From the NCBI GenBank assembly GCA_030429975.1, contig JAUIGB010000001.1, positions 1 through 44,189 on the forward strand: a DNA stretch of 44,189 nt, given 5' to 3'. Shown piece after piece: positions 14,273-23,271 of this stretch. Made by a program: the position numbers and the translations under genes. Position 1 is the first letter of the stretch; every line of letters starts with the position of its first letter. The notes below the pieces were generated by a model. It did not search any database. It had not been told where the DNA came from and saw nothing but the letters and a program-made list of their open reading frames with translations. Source of the stretch: a bacterium (GTDB taxonomy: Bacteria; Patescibacteriota; Saccharimonadia; Saccharimonadales; Saccharimonadaceae).

Positions 14273-14783
14273 TCTTGTCCCGTTTATCCTCTGCAGCGGA
14301 TACTGCATCCTGCAGCTTGTTATATATCTTTTCTGGATGTTCAACCTTGTTAATTACCAAATCACCCACATATGTTTGAACTATTATTGTACCAAAACCT
14401 AACACTTCTCCGCTAAATCCAGGGATCTTATAGCTGATGCTCTGCACCTTCGTAAGGCCTAAATCTATTACGTCTTTCCCGAAGAATCCCTTTTGCGTGA
14501 TTTGTCTAATACGCTGATCGGTAACTATGTATATAGTGAAGTACCACATAAGAAAGTGATACATAAACAGAATACCGCCTAGCACAAAGCCTGACAGGGA
14601 TATTAAATAGACCACACCAAGGGTTGGCCATATAAAAACCGGTATGGATGCCACTAAAAACGGCAGAGTCAACAACCAAAAACCTTTTCGCATTGCAACT
14701 ATATGTCTACGAAAAACAAACAATAGATTCTCGCCATCCCTTTGACCCTCAAAGTCTCGGACCACCCTCTTCTTCTCTGCCAT
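14253..14783 (-). CDS. Membrane protein with bacterial PH domain
   Basis: 176 residues. A short N-terminal segment is followed by two membrane helices (about 35-52 and 55-80) and a bacterial PH-like domain (YIVTDQRIRQITQKGFFGKDVIDLGLTKVQSI). It belongs to the YdbS/DUF304 type of unknown biochemical role. TAAAAT (14790-14795) is six bases from the ATG, so translation is probably leaderless. It heads a three-gene unit with the foldase and superoxide dismutase. Confidence 0.82.
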   Translation of the reverse strand: MAEKKRVVRDFEGQRDGENLLFVFRRHIVAMRKGFWLLTLPFLVASIPVFIWPTLGVVYLISLSGFVLGGILFMYHFLMWYFTIYIVTDQRIRQITQKGFFGKDVIDLGLTKVQSISYKIPGFSGEVLGFGTIIVQTYVGDLVINKVEHPEKIYNKLQDAVSAAEDKRDKNEEIDE

Positions 14784-14817
14784 GATTATATTTTATCATG
14801 CATCAGGGGTAAAACAT

Positions 14818-14840
14818 AAAACAGCCAGCAAGCTGGCCGT
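14818..14840 (-). terminator. tRNA-Arg terminator
   Basis: On the minus strand GCCAG-CTTG-CTGGC is followed by TGTTTTATGTTTT. It separates tRNA-Arg from the PH-domain gene. Confidence 0.7.
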
Positions 14841-14847
14841 ATTATTC

Positions 14848-14924
14848 TGGTACCCCGGGCAGGAGTCGAACCTGCAACCTTATCCTTAGGACGGATCTGC
14901 TCTATCCAATTGAGCTACCGAGGC
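14848..14924 (-). tRNA. tRNA-Arg (CCT)
   Basis: 77 nt on the minus strand. Acceptor GCCTCGG/CCGGGGT with two G-U pairs, discriminator A and encoded CCA. The loop GTCCTAA gives anticodon CCT. A TATAAT box lies at 14961-14966. Confidence 0.95.
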
Positions 14925-14976
14925 ACATGCAAGGTACAAGCACCTCGCAAGTTCTCCTCTATTATACAAGACAATC

Positions 14977-15483
14977 CTATCTGGTAAATTTTTCGTGCGC
15001 CGTCAGGTATTCGTAGAGCTCGTCGTCAGAAAACCAATGAGATATCTCTTTTTCGGCATCTGCTTCATCACCACTCGCGTGAATCAGATTAGGAATGCCC
15101 TTGTCTGCAGAGTCTGCATAGCCAAAACTCATATGCGAATAGTCGCCCCTTATTGTGCCCGGTGCCGATGATTTTGGCTCGGTTGACCCCACTAGCTTTC
15201 GTACTAATGCAATTGCCTCAACACCCTCAAAGACCATGGCGATGACAGGACCTTCAATCATCATCTTCAGTGTTACGTCAAACGCATGCTCACCGCGGCG
15301 TGTAATCATTTGACCAATTTCTTCATAGTGCTTATGGTAATGTGCCTCGTCAGGCGCTATCATCTTTGTAGCGACAATCTTCAAGCCAACTCTTTCAAAC
15401 CTAGAAAGAATTTCACCGACTAAACCTCGCTGTACCGTATCTGGTTTAAACAATACTAATGTTTTTTGAATGTTTTCTGACAT
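14977..15483 (-). CDS. ndk: Nucleoside diphosphate kinase
   Basis: Moves the gamma-phosphate between nucleoside di- and triphosphates. 168 residues with KPDTVQRGLVGEILSRFE, the loop GSTEPKSSAPGTIRGDY, and the phospho-histidine in NLIHASGD. It is about 25 residues longer than the E. coli enzyme, the extra length being an inserted loop after MKMMIEG and a longer C-terminus. AAGGAG precedes the ATG. It follows uppP by 22 bases and is probably cotranscribed. In an organism with few nucleotide pathways it supports salvage together with the thymidine kinase at 31.7 kb. Confidence 0.96.
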   Translation of the reverse strand: MSENIQKTLVLFKPDTVQRGLVGEILSRFERVGLKIVATKMIAPDEAHYHKHYEEIGQMITRRGEHAFDVTLKMMIEGPVIAMVFEGVEAIALVRKLVGSTEPKSSAPGTIRGDYSHMSFGYADSADKGIPNLIHASGDEADAEKEISHWFSDDELYEYLTAHEKFTR

Positions 15484-15505
15484 AAATCTCCTTATTTACC
15501 GAATG

Positions 15506-16294
15506 TCATTGTAACAAAAGAATACACACAATAACAGAGGCAAGGGCTAGCCTATACCAGCCAAACAACGCGAGCGTATGGTTTGATAAATAATTCATTA
15601 AAAAGCCCACGGCGATTAATCCTGATATAAATGCCGCCAAGTTACCCACCAAAAGCGGTCCTAGATTATTTATCAGATAGGTCTGATCATGCAGAAACAC
15701 CTTTACGGTAACTCCTGCCATGATAGGCAAAGAAGCCAAAAAACTATATTCTGCAGCCTCTTTCGCGCTAAGGCCCAGTAGCCGTCCGGCTATTATTGTA
15801 GAGCCCGAGCGCGAAGTGCCCGGTATAAGCGCGATCATTTGTGCAATGCCTATAGCGATAGCCCTTGGTATGGTCAGGGCTTCGCCGTTTTTCATTTCGC
15901 TAGCACGCGGTAGTTTCTCTAGTACAATCATTACCACGCCAACAACGGCTAACATTACAGCAACAACGGTCATACTTCCGAAAAATGAACTACCTTCTAT
16001 AAAATCCGCGGCCAAATAGCCTACGATACCTGCAGGTATTGATGTAAGTAGTATATTGCGTGCTAATCTATATCTTTTGTTTTTTGTTATGTCCACTAGT
16101 ATTTTTATAATTTTACGCCAGAAATAAACTACCAAGGCCAACATAGTGCCAATATTAATCCACTCTAGGAATAAATGATTCGAGGCTCCGGATAGAAAGT
16201 TCTGCGCAACCACTAAGTGGCCCGAGCTACTGATAGGTATGAACTCCGTAAGTCCTTGTATTAACCCCAAAATTATATTGTCCAAAAAGCTCAT
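15506..16294 (-). CDS. uppP: Undecaprenyl-diphosphatase
   Basis: Recycles the lipid carrier of peptidoglycan and glycan synthesis by removing one phosphate from undecaprenyl diphosphate. The 262-residue membrane protein has both BacA/UppP motifs: the N-terminal GLTEFIPISSSGHL and the central ALIPGTSRSGSTI, with about eight hydrophobic helices. TAGAAT (16302-16307) lies seven bases from the ATG, so it is probably leaderless. Only 47 bases separate its ATG from that of the divergent Xer gene. Confidence 0.96.
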   Translation of the reverse strand: MSFLDNIILGLIQGLTEFIPISSSGHLVVAQNFLSGASNHLFLEWINIGTMLALVVYFWRKIIKILVDITKNKRYRLARNILLTSIPAGIVGYLAADFIEGSSFFGSMTVVAVMLAVVGVVMIVLEKLPRASEMKNGEALTIPRAIAIGIAQMIALIPGTSRSGSTIIAGRLLGLSAKEAAEYSFLASLPIMAGVTVKVFLHDQTYLINNLGPLLVGNLAAFISGLIAVGFLMNYLSNHTLALFGWYRLALASVIVCILLLQ

Positions 16295-16341
16295 TGTTAT
16301 TATTCTACCGGTTTTCGTCTGACTACGCTATATTTGATAGT

Positions 16342-17259
16342 ATGTACACATCCGAGTTACTGGTAGACTTTGTCGAGCACCTAGAGGTGGAGGGAGGTCG
16401 ATCATCAAAGACCGCCGAAAACTACAGGTTGTATATAGAAAGATTCGTGGAATTCACAGACGACATCGAAGTAGAAAAAATTACTACCGAAACAATCCGA
16501 AAATATCGTCTATGGCTAAACAGATACAAAAACCATAGCGGAGACGAACTCTCTACCATTACCCAAAGCTACCACTTAATCGCACTAAGGGGGTTTTTAC
16601 ACTACCTATCATCACGCGATATTCCAAGTCTGGCTCCAAACAAGATAATTCTCCCTAAGGTAGCCCGCAAACAAGTTACCTTTTTGTATGATGACGAAAT
16701 AAGACGATTGCTAGACGGTATAGACGCTTCAACTGAACAAGGTTTGCGAGACAGAGCAATCATAGAGTTACTATATTCAAGTGGGCTGCGTGTGTCTGAA
16801 CTCGTTTCGCTAGATCGTGACCAAATTAACACAAAGCGTCGAGAATTCATGGTTCGCGGAAAAGGACAGAAAGATCGACCAATATTTATCAGCGAGTCCG
16901 CAGCATCGCACATAAACGAATACCTTGAAAAACGGAGTGACAGTCTGCCCCCTCTCTTTCTCAACTATAGTCGCAACGCACAATCCACAACCAGTGGTGA
17001 TTTCAGGCGCCTAACAAGTCGCAGCATTCAAAGATTGCTTAGCAAGTACGCTAGGCTCGCGGGAATAACAAAAAACGTTAGTCCACATACGCTCAGACAC
17101 AGTTATGCAACCGACTTACTAATGAATGGCGCTGATATACGATCAGTTCAATCTATGCTAGGACACAGTAATATTAGTACTACTCAAATATATACACATG
17201 TCACGGACGAACATTTAAGAGAGGTCTTTGAGAAATTCCATAGTGAGACCAACGACTAG
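16342..17259 (+). CDS. Tyrosine recombinase of the XerC/XerD type
   Basis: A 305-residue site-specific recombinase, most likely the chromosome-dimer resolvase. It has the N-terminal SAM-like core-binding domain (about 1-90) and the catalytic domain with all active residues: Arg in SGLRVSEL, Lys in RGKGQKDR, HTLRH, the second His in LGHSN and Tyr in IYTHV. The start at 16342 is preferred over an upstream ATG: TATATT (16329-16334) ends seven bases before it, and the domain begins there. XerC and XerD cannot be told apart; CPR genomes often carry only one. It ends tail-to-tail with the GspK-like gene. Confidence 0.9.
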   Translation: MYTSELLVDFVEHLEVEGGRSSKTAENYRLYIERFVEFTDDIEVEKITTETIRKYRLWLNRYKNHSGDELSTITQSYHLIALRGFLHYLSSRDIPSLAPNKIILPKVARKQVTFLYDDEIRRLLDGIDASTEQGLRDRAIIELLYSSGLRVSELVSLDRDQINTKRREFMVRGKGQKDRPIFISESAASHINEYLEKRSDSLPPLFLNYSRNAQSTTSGDFRRLTSRSIQRLLSKYARLAGITKNVSPHTLRHSYATDLLMNGADIRSVQSMLGHSNISTTQIYTHVTDEHLREVFEKFHSETND

Positions 17260-18452
17260 TTTGAACAAGTACTTGGAGTGTAATCATCCTCGTCATCAGT
17301 AACGAAAAATGCCTTGCATAGACTGCCCGATATATCTACCGCGGCCTGCACAGGGGGAATACTACTAGTTTCCACCTCTACCCTACTACGGATTCGACGG
17401 AATAGATCGTTGGCCCTGCCTGTCGAATCAACTATGGGTTGAACGCTACTGAATGAAACTACGTTAGGGCCATCCATCATGCTGACACTAAATGTAGTAT
17501 CGGTACTGTATATTTGATCAATCATCAGATACGCCGTTCTATTCTCGTAATTATCTGGACCTATCGGATCAGGGAGTAATATCACGGCCCTGCAAGCGAA
17601 TTGACTGCCCGGGCTAGTAGTCGAGAACTCGTCATTACACTGCACCCGGCGTAATACATCTGTATTTTTTGAACGCCGAACCTTATCGTCTAGATTGATT
17701 GTACCGTCAGGATCTTCGGATATGGTGCTAGGCATCAGGAACAGCGTACCGTTGTTTACCTTATCACCAGAGTTATTGTTAAAATCAGACAATCTAAAGC
17801 TATCGCCAAATTGAATTAACTGAAACCTGACTATTGAAGGTCTGTTGGCCGGCCAGTCATTCTCTTTTGGCAACTGTTCATTATCGGTCAAATTAATATT
17901 ATCACCCGTACCGCCAGACAATGCGTTCTGCAAGTCTTTTTGTGAAAACCACTCTATAACCACTCTATCCACATCGCCTGTGGCTCTTAGTGGTATCAGT
18001 CTAGTGTCATTCGTGGATAAGGTGCCGACAAAATCGGGAGTATCCAGCTTAATCTTGACGCATGTATAGGCCTGATTTAACAGCTCATCACCCTCATTCT
18101 GTCGAACCAGGACTTCATCATCACCGGGTGAACCGGCAATTCCGCTCTCCTGTATAGTATTGCATCCCTGACTCTTGATAGCCCTGTCTAGATTCTCGCA
18201 TTCGGTGGTTACGATCAACTCACCATCTGTATCGAGGCAATTTGATCTGTATATGACTATCGCGCGCTTTGCGTCCTCTACGCCTGCGAAGGCAGAATCT
18301 AATGCACTTTTAGATAAATCTATGGTAGTAGCTTGCTGTTGGTTCTGAACCATAATCCTAACGAAGGCCACCGTAATAGTAGTTATCAATAGCGCTGAAA
18401 ATATTACAATAAATAGGGCTACGGCACCCCTTTCACCATTCACGCGACGCAT
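17256..18452 (-). CDS. GspK/PilX-like minor pilin
   Basis: 398 residues. A short basic leader and hydrophobic N-terminal helix (GERGAVALFIVIFSALLITT) resemble a class III pilin, but the residue five after the Gly is Phe, not Glu. Loss of Glu5 and the large size are what one expects of GspK/PilX proteins that cap the pilus tip. The rest is a cysteine-containing globular domain with no recognised motif. It is fourth in the cluster, matching the K position of GspH-I-J-K. Its TAG stop overlaps the Xer stop on the opposite strand in CTAG. Confidence 0.75.
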   Translation of the reverse strand: MRRVNGERGAVALFIVIFSALLITTITVAFVRIMVQNQQQATTIDLSKSALDSAFAGVEDAKRAIVIYRSNCLDTDGELIVTTECENLDRAIKSQGCNTIQESGIAGSPGDDEVLVRQNEGDELLNQAYTCVKIKLDTPDFVGTLSTNDTRLIPLRATGDVDRVVIEWFSQKDLQNALSGGTGDNINLTDNEQLPKENDWPANRPSIVRFQLIQFGDSFRLSDFNNNSGDKVNNGTLFLMPSTISEDPDGTINLDDKVRRSKNTDVLRRVQCNDEFSTTSPGSQFACRAVILLPDPIGPDNYENRTAYLMIDQIYSTDTTFSVSMMDGPNVVSFSSVQPIVDSTGRANDLFRRIRSRVEVETSSIPPVQAAVDISGSLCKAFFVTDDEDDYTPSTCSN

Positions 18453-18455
18453 AAT

Positions 18456-19187
18456 TTACAGACCCCCCTTGCTACCGGCCAGTGCGGTAAAGTCGAACTT
18501 ATTAACTGCACAAAAATCCAGATTCGAATCATCATCGCTCGGTGGCTTACAAGAAGTGTCGATAGAATTTAATGTAACATCCTGATTGATAGCATCTTGG
18601 TCATTAGTTCCTATCTCTAGCACTATTCTGTAAAGTGCCTGGCCAACATTGAACGTACTAGGTATTTCTTCTATAGACAAACTTTGGATAGCCAAGTTAA
18701 CGTCACCTCCTGACAGTAGTTCTACTGCATCATCCTTAATTATTGGCTCTGTGGCGTTTGCCAATAGACAATACACGCCCCCATTATCTTTTACGCGCGC
18801 CAGCCTTATTTCTTCCTCGCCATTATCGTATACATTTACAGGAGAACCCGCCGCAATTGCTTTCCCGATATTCCACACATACGTATAGGTACCCGTACAT
18901 AACCTGCCCCCATCGGGTTCACTCAACTCACTATCTGGATTTTTTTGTGATAAATAGTTATTCTCCAAACTAAATGGCTGACTTTGATTGATAGTACGCC
19001 TTATATCTGCCGTTATTACTCTGCCTGACTGGTCAACACTTCGCAATGTGAGACCCCTGTTATACATATTGCCTATCTGAATAACTGTAATTGCGATTAC
19101 TAATAGTAGAATGGCGACGAACGTCATAGCCAGCAATAGTTCGACTATAGTGAATCCTGAGGCTTTATTATTAACCGCGCGGTTCAT
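18456..19187 (-). CDS. GspJ/PilW-like minor pilin
   Basis: 243 residues with a canonical prepilin site, ASG|FTIVELLLAMTFVAILL, and Glu5 present. The helix is followed by a globular part with several cysteines. It is third in the minor-pilin cluster and overlaps the upstream PilV-like gene by 17 bases, so translation is coupled. Predicted to be cleaved by the PilD at 20.5-21.4 kb. Confidence 0.85.
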   Translation of the reverse strand: MNRAVNNKASGFTIVELLLAMTFVAILLLVIAITVIQIGNMYNRGLTLRSVDQSGRVITADIRRTINQSQPFSLENNYLSQKNPDSELSEPDGGRLCTGTYTYVWNIGKAIAAGSPVNVYDNGEEEIRLARVKDNGGVYCLLANATEPIIKDDAVELLSGGDVNLAIQSLSIEEIPSTFNVGQALYRIVLEIGTNDQDAINQDVTLNSIDTSCKPPSDDDSNLDFCAVNKFDFTALAGSKGGL

Positions 19188-19779
19188 ACAACCTCACAAT
19201 CGTTCCTAGTGTTACGGGCCTGGCCTGACCTGGCGTGTACCAACACGCACGAATATGGAAATCATAAAATCCTGGTCTATCATTATCCGTCCTAGAACGA
19301 ACTGCCTGGATCCAAATTCCTTCTGCCACGGGCGAAGGACCATCGTATCTTATCTTTGCATATGTAGCCGTGTCGTTTGTTGGTATCAGTATAGGATCGG
19401 TGTCTAGTCGTTTAATGTTTAATGCGAAGGCACCATTTGCTGCACTAGGTATGTTACATTCGCCCGTCGATTGCGAAACAATTTCATCAAATCTCTCAGC
19501 GCCACCTTCCGCATTATTATTTTCTACCACCTCTTTCCATAAATCAGTCGCCTCGCCATCATTACCATAGTCATTAGAATATGCCGCGCTCAAAAAACGC
19601 AACGCGTCTGCTTGTGAGTCTATTTGTTGCCTCACTAAACCAATCTCTAACGCCTGTTGCGCCAAAGCGGCGCCCCTATTCATCAGCGTCATACCTCCTA
19701 TGGCGATAAGGCTAAAGACGGTGATTGCGAATAGTACCTCAATAACAGTGTCACCTCTACTACGAGAACGTATTAACAT
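19171..19779 (-). CDS. GspI/PilV-like minor pilin
   Basis: 202 residues with the N-terminus SRG|DTVIEVLFAITVFSLIAIGG: Glu5 is present, though the residue after the cleavage Gly is Asp instead of Phe. A long helix is followed by a small globular domain with two cysteines. It is second in the cluster, overlapping the GspH-like gene by seven bases. Confidence 0.85.
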   Translation of the reverse strand: MLIRSRSRGDTVIEVLFAITVFSLIAIGGMTLMNRGAALAQQALEIGLVRQQIDSQADALRFLSAAYSNDYGNDGEATDLWKEVVENNNAEGGAERFDEIVSQSTGECNIPSAANGAFALNIKRLDTDPILIPTNDTATYAKIRYDGPSPVAEGIWIQAVRSRTDNDRPGFYDFHIRACWYTPGQARPVTLGTIVRLYEPRG

Positions 19780-20504
19780 ACCAAATTCCCTTCACCATCC
19801 AAGCCTTCCTGTACAACAATTCCGTCAGGACCGGCGATGCTAGGATTAACTGCCAAGGAATACCTTGGTAGTGTGCCTCTGTCACCATCAATACACACCG
19901 ACACATCATTGGTGGAAGCTGCATTAATCATGGTAGACAAATCACTGGGTAACGGGTTCTCGGATGCAAATACACGTAATAATCCACTAGCAGGTGATCT
20001 CAGTATCAACATAGATAGCGTTGAAGGCCTGTTATCCTCTCCTTTTAGCGAAACGCCCCAATCTAGGTAGTCGTCAGTCTCACTAAACGTCGAAAGCTTT
20101 GGATTATGCTCATTTAGCACGCCTATATCGCTAGATTCATCAGGGTCGCTTGGTTCAACGCCTATGACCGACAGTGTTCGAATCTTGGTACCGTCCTCAT
20201 ATATCTCAACTGCCCTACCCAGCAACACGCATTCAGATGTACCCCTAGCCTCTCCGCTGGTTGAATCTTCAGCAACATTACCATCAACACAGCGCCAGTT
20301 CTCATCACGTTCATTACGGGTATTATCGACCTCATTGTACTGATCCTGTAGATCAGTAGATAGGTTAAACACGCTCTCTCGGTATCGCTGCTGATTAATA
20401 TTGGAATTCACCCCTACCATCAGTCCTATGAACAAGACGCTAGTTATACCCAAAAAGAGCATTAGCTCAATAACTGTAAACCCTCTTATGGATGCCCTTC
20501 TCAT
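19773..20504 (-). CDS. GspH/FimT-like minor pilin
   Basis: 243 residues with the prepilin site IRG|FTVIELMLFLGITSVLF. It is the first gene of the minor-pilin cluster, so the order H-I-J-K is complete. A TATAAT box ends eight bases before the ATG, suggesting that the cluster has its own nearly leaderless promoter in the 23-base gap after pilD. The globular part contains four cysteines. Confidence 0.85.
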   Translation of the reverse strand: MRRASIRGFTVIELMLFLGITSVLFIGLMVGVNSNINQQRYRESVFNLSTDLQDQYNEVDNTRNERDENWRCVDGNVAEDSTSGEARGTSECVLLGRAVEIYEDGTKIRTLSVIGVEPSDPDESSDIGVLNEHNPKLSTFSETDDYLDWGVSLKGEDNRPSTLSMLILRSPASGLLRVFASENPLPSDLSTMINAASTNDVSVCIDGDRGTLPRYSLAVNPSIAGPDGIVVQEGLDGEGNLVC

Positions 20505-20527
20505 TTGGTTAAATTATAGCACAAGCT

Positions 20528-21415
20528 TTATGTCGAGCCCAGAGTAAACAACAGATACCAATCAATAATTTGCGCACCGAACAGACCTGATAGTAGCCAC
20601 CCGGCAATTAGAAACGGCCCGAATGGTACGTGAGCCCCTCGTTTAAGCTTACCGCTTAACATCATAGGCAACATCACTAATGTGCCTACTAAATTGGCCA
20701 GAAACAGCGCCAATAGCGCTAGGCGCCAATCTGCTAATAGCAACGCTAACACCAAGCCCAACTTTACATCACCAAATCCTACCCATTGATGGCGTGAAAA
20801 TACATAGATTAGATAGTAGAGACCGCTTAGCACAATAACGGCCATACCAATATTCATCAGTTGTGGCAGAGGATTTTCCAAACCATCTAGGGTGGTTAGG
20901 CTAAATAATGCCGCCAATCCAACCAGAACAAACATCACTCTATCGGGTAGCAGGAACCACTTACTGTCATAAACGAATAGAATAGCCAGGCCAACGCCGG
21001 CAACCATCCACAAAGCTAGCTGTAAGATAGCAATAGTTGAGTCCAGAGGATAAGGCCAAAATATATACGATACCACGAAGAACGTCGAAACCGACAACTC
21101 CAACAGCGGCTCGGTCCACCCTATTGCCTTATGGCAATATCTACACTTACCACCCAACTGAAGCCAGCTAATAATCGGTATCAAGTCAAACCATGCAAGT
21201 CTATGGCCGCATTTTAGGCATACAGATCTGTCGTCTGTCAGCTTTGTTCTCTTTATATGCCTTACTTGCGTAGACTCTGCTTTGGTAACAGGTTCACCGG
21301 CACCTCTATCTTCTCGAAGTTGTAATGCCCGCAGGCGCCATACCATGGCGCCTGCGAAACTACCGAAAAACAGACCCAAGAAACCTAGTACTAGCGCGAA
21401 TGATAACATGCTCAT
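20528..21415 (-). CDS. pilD: Prepilin peptidase
   Basis: Cleaves the leader of prepilins and usually methylates the new N-terminus. The 295-residue membrane protein has the zinc-binding CLKCG...CRYCH, the first catalytic Asp in FVYDSKWFLLPD, and the second in GFGDVKLG. The N-terminal domain carries a 30-residue hydrophilic insertion before the zinc site. TACAAT precedes the ATG by nine bases, so the leader is two or three bases at most. Confidence 0.95.
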   Translation of the reverse strand: MSMLSFALVLGFLGLFFGSFAGAMVWRLRALQLREDRGAGEPVTKAESTQVRHIKRTKLTDDRSVCLKCGHRLAWFDLIPIISWLQLGGKCRYCHKAIGWTEPLLELSVSTFFVVSYIFWPYPLDSTIAILQLALWMVAGVGLAILFVYDSKWFLLPDRVMFVLVGLAALFSLTTLDGLENPLPQLMNIGMAVIVLSGLYYLIYVFSRHQWVGFGDVKLGLVLALLLADWRLALLALFLANLVGTLVMLPMMLSGKLKRGAHVPFGPFLIAGWLLSGLFGAQIIDWYLLFTLGST

Positions 21416-21451
21416 GCTAGTCTAATTGTATCAAATATATACACTAATCTG

Positions 21452-21964
21452 CTAAGACTTATTGTCGATACAGAAAGGCGCTGTTTGATTTTCAAGCTTT
21501 ATAGTAAACGAGTACTGTCGATTTGAGCTAGTTTGCACGACACCTTCGTCTGCAGAGACATCGCATTCATGACGTGGCCAATATCCTATCTGACCATCGG
21601 CAAGATTTGATGGTTCAAACTGAACCACGTAATTGCCCTCTACCGGGTCGACGTATTCGTCACCTGCCGTATTGGCATTGGCCTGATCATTCTGCACACC
21701 GCCATCAAGAAATCCTGATATGAACGTCCTTAGTTGTGTCGCATTAGTAGGTATCTGACCGTTAGAGGAGGATGAGTACTGCGTCAGCTGTACCGAAACC
21801 CTAGTAAGATCCGACTTCCTCTGTGCGTCTCTTTGTCCGCGCTGTAAGGCAGGTAGGGCTACGAAGACCATCAAAAAGATAAGCCCTGCAATAGCCAACA
21901 CAAGTACGACTTCGATAATCGTAAATCCATCTTTTGTGCCATCTTTGTTATATTTTTTGTTCAT
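21452..21964 (-). CDS. pilA: Major type IV pilin
   Basis: About 170 residues with the prepilin site KDG|FTIIEVVLVLAIAGLIFL and Glu5, then a C-terminal domain with two cysteines (HECDVS...PFCIDNKS) that could form the D-loop disulfide. The start is the ATG at 21964, which has AAAGGTGGG in front; the longer frame starts upstream of that site. It lies between pilC and pilD after an 88-base gap. Calling it the major pilin rests on its single-gene position next to pilC; the two pilins at 39-40 kb are alternatives. Confidence 0.85.
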   Translation of the reverse strand: MNKKYNKDGTKDGFTIIEVVLVLAIAGLIFLMVFVALPALQRGQRDAQRKSDLTRVSVQLTQYSSSSNGQIPTNATQLRTFISGFLDGGVQNDQANANTAGDEYVDPVEGNYVVQFEPSNLADGQIGYWPRHECDVSADEGVVQTSSNRQYSFTIKLENQTAPFCIDNKS

Positions 21965-22052
21965 TAGATTCCCACCTTTCCGATGAACGATGTTGGTTGA
22001 TTTTTTGATACTTCTCATGCTTATCCTACACAAATATTTTACAATTGTCCAG

Positions 22053-23264
22053 CTATACCTGCAACGTATTTACTAGGCTATATATAGGCAACAGAATAGC
22101 CGCTACCATACCTCCAGCAACTAACGCCAGAACGACCATCAAAACAGGCTCTATAGCGGTGGACAGTGAATTTATCTCCTCATCCAATTCGTTCTCGTAG
22201 ATATTCGCTGTTTTACCCATCATTTCGTCTACTCGACCAGACTTCTCGCCTACACGTATCATCTGAGGTACTAGTTGGGGTACATGCGCCTCTACCGATA
22301 ACGCGGCGGACAAATCCTTGCCACCTTTTACCTTCTCTGCGGCTCTGTCTATTTCAGCGGCAATTATACTGTTGTTTACGGCCTCGCTAGATATTGCCAG
22401 CATGTCTAGCATGCTTACGCCCGTGTTCAGAAGAGTCTGTCCTGTACGTGCGAATCGCGCCATATACAGCCTTTGGAATAGATTTTTAAAGACAGGGGCA
22501 GACAATTTAAGCGAGTCCATCGATCTTTGCCCAGGCACAGTCTTTATGTATTGGGCCAACAGGTAAGCACCGATCAAGAGCACCCCTACTACCACCCACC
22601 AAAATTGTGTCAAAAACTGAGAGATAGATACAATTATCTGCGTAACCAGCGGAAGTTCTTGCTTTAGGTCTACATATAATTTCTCCACCTGAGGTACAAC
22701 GGTGAAGAGCATGAATGCCATTACTCCAATAATGACTACCATGACAATAACCGGATATGTCATGGCGCCCTTGATTTTGGACGTAATAGCAGCATCCTTT
22801 TCTTGCTGAGTAGCCACTCGCTGCAATGCTTCGTCCAATGTACCGGATGCCTCTCCCGCCGCAACTAGGGCAAGGAATAGCTTGTCGAATACGTCAGGGT
22901 GTTTAGCAAAAGAGTCATGCAAGGATTTACCACCCTCAATAGAGGCAATAAGCTCCTGTATGACACCTTTGAGGCGCCTGTTCTGCGTCTGATCAACTAG
23001 CGTACGCAGGCTCTGTGATAAAGGCAAACCAGCAGCAATTAGCGTAGAGAGCTGACGAGTAAAGATGACTTTATCTTTTGTAGTGACCCTGCTCGTGAAA
23101 CGACTCCACGCATTGTCATCAGAATCGGCTTCCTTAATATTGAGGGGAGTAAAGCCCTGCGCCACTAATAGCTTGGCCGCTTCGTTCTCGGACTCTGCTT
23201 GAACGGTGGCCTTCACTACTTTGCTTGTAGTGTTATCTTTGGCCTCATAATTAAACTTACGCAT
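22053..23264 (-). CDS. pilC: Type IV pilus inner-membrane platform protein
   Basis: 403 residues with two T2SS-F domains (about 68-190 and 270-390), each followed by membrane helices (near 170, 215 and 375). It links the assembly and retraction motors to the growing pilus. The N-terminal YEAKDNTTSKVVKATVQAESENEA segment and the FTRQLSTLIAAGLPLSQSL pattern are diagnostic. Eight bases separate it from pilT upstream. Confidence 0.96.
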   Translation of the reverse strand: MRKFNYEAKDNTTSKVVKATVQAESENEAAKLLVAQGFTPLNIKEADSDDNAWSRFTSRVTTKDKVIFTRQLSTLIAAGLPLSQSLRTLVDQTQNRRLKGVIQELIASIEGGKSLHDSFAKHPDVFDKLFLALVAAGEASGTLDEALQRVATQQEKDAAITSKIKGAMTYPVIVMVVIIGVMAFMLFTVVPQVEKLYVDLKQELPLVTQIIVSISQFLTQFWWVVVGVLLIGAYLLAQYIKTVPGQRSMDSLKLSAPVFKNLFQRLYMARFARTGQTLLNTGVSMLDMLAISSEAVNNSIIAAEIDRAAEKVKGGKDLSAALSVEAHVPQLVPQMIRVGEKSGRVDEMMGKTANIYENELDEEINSLSTAIEPVLMVVLALVAGGMVAAILLPIYSLVNTLQV

Positions 23265-23271
23265 CTATTAC

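Noticed and set aside
16295-16341. Canonical -35 boxes for the divergent uppP and Xer promoters
   Set aside because: The -10 boxes are clear, but the hexamers 17 bases upstream (TAGCGT and TACCGG) do not resemble a -35 box, so no full promoters were annotated.
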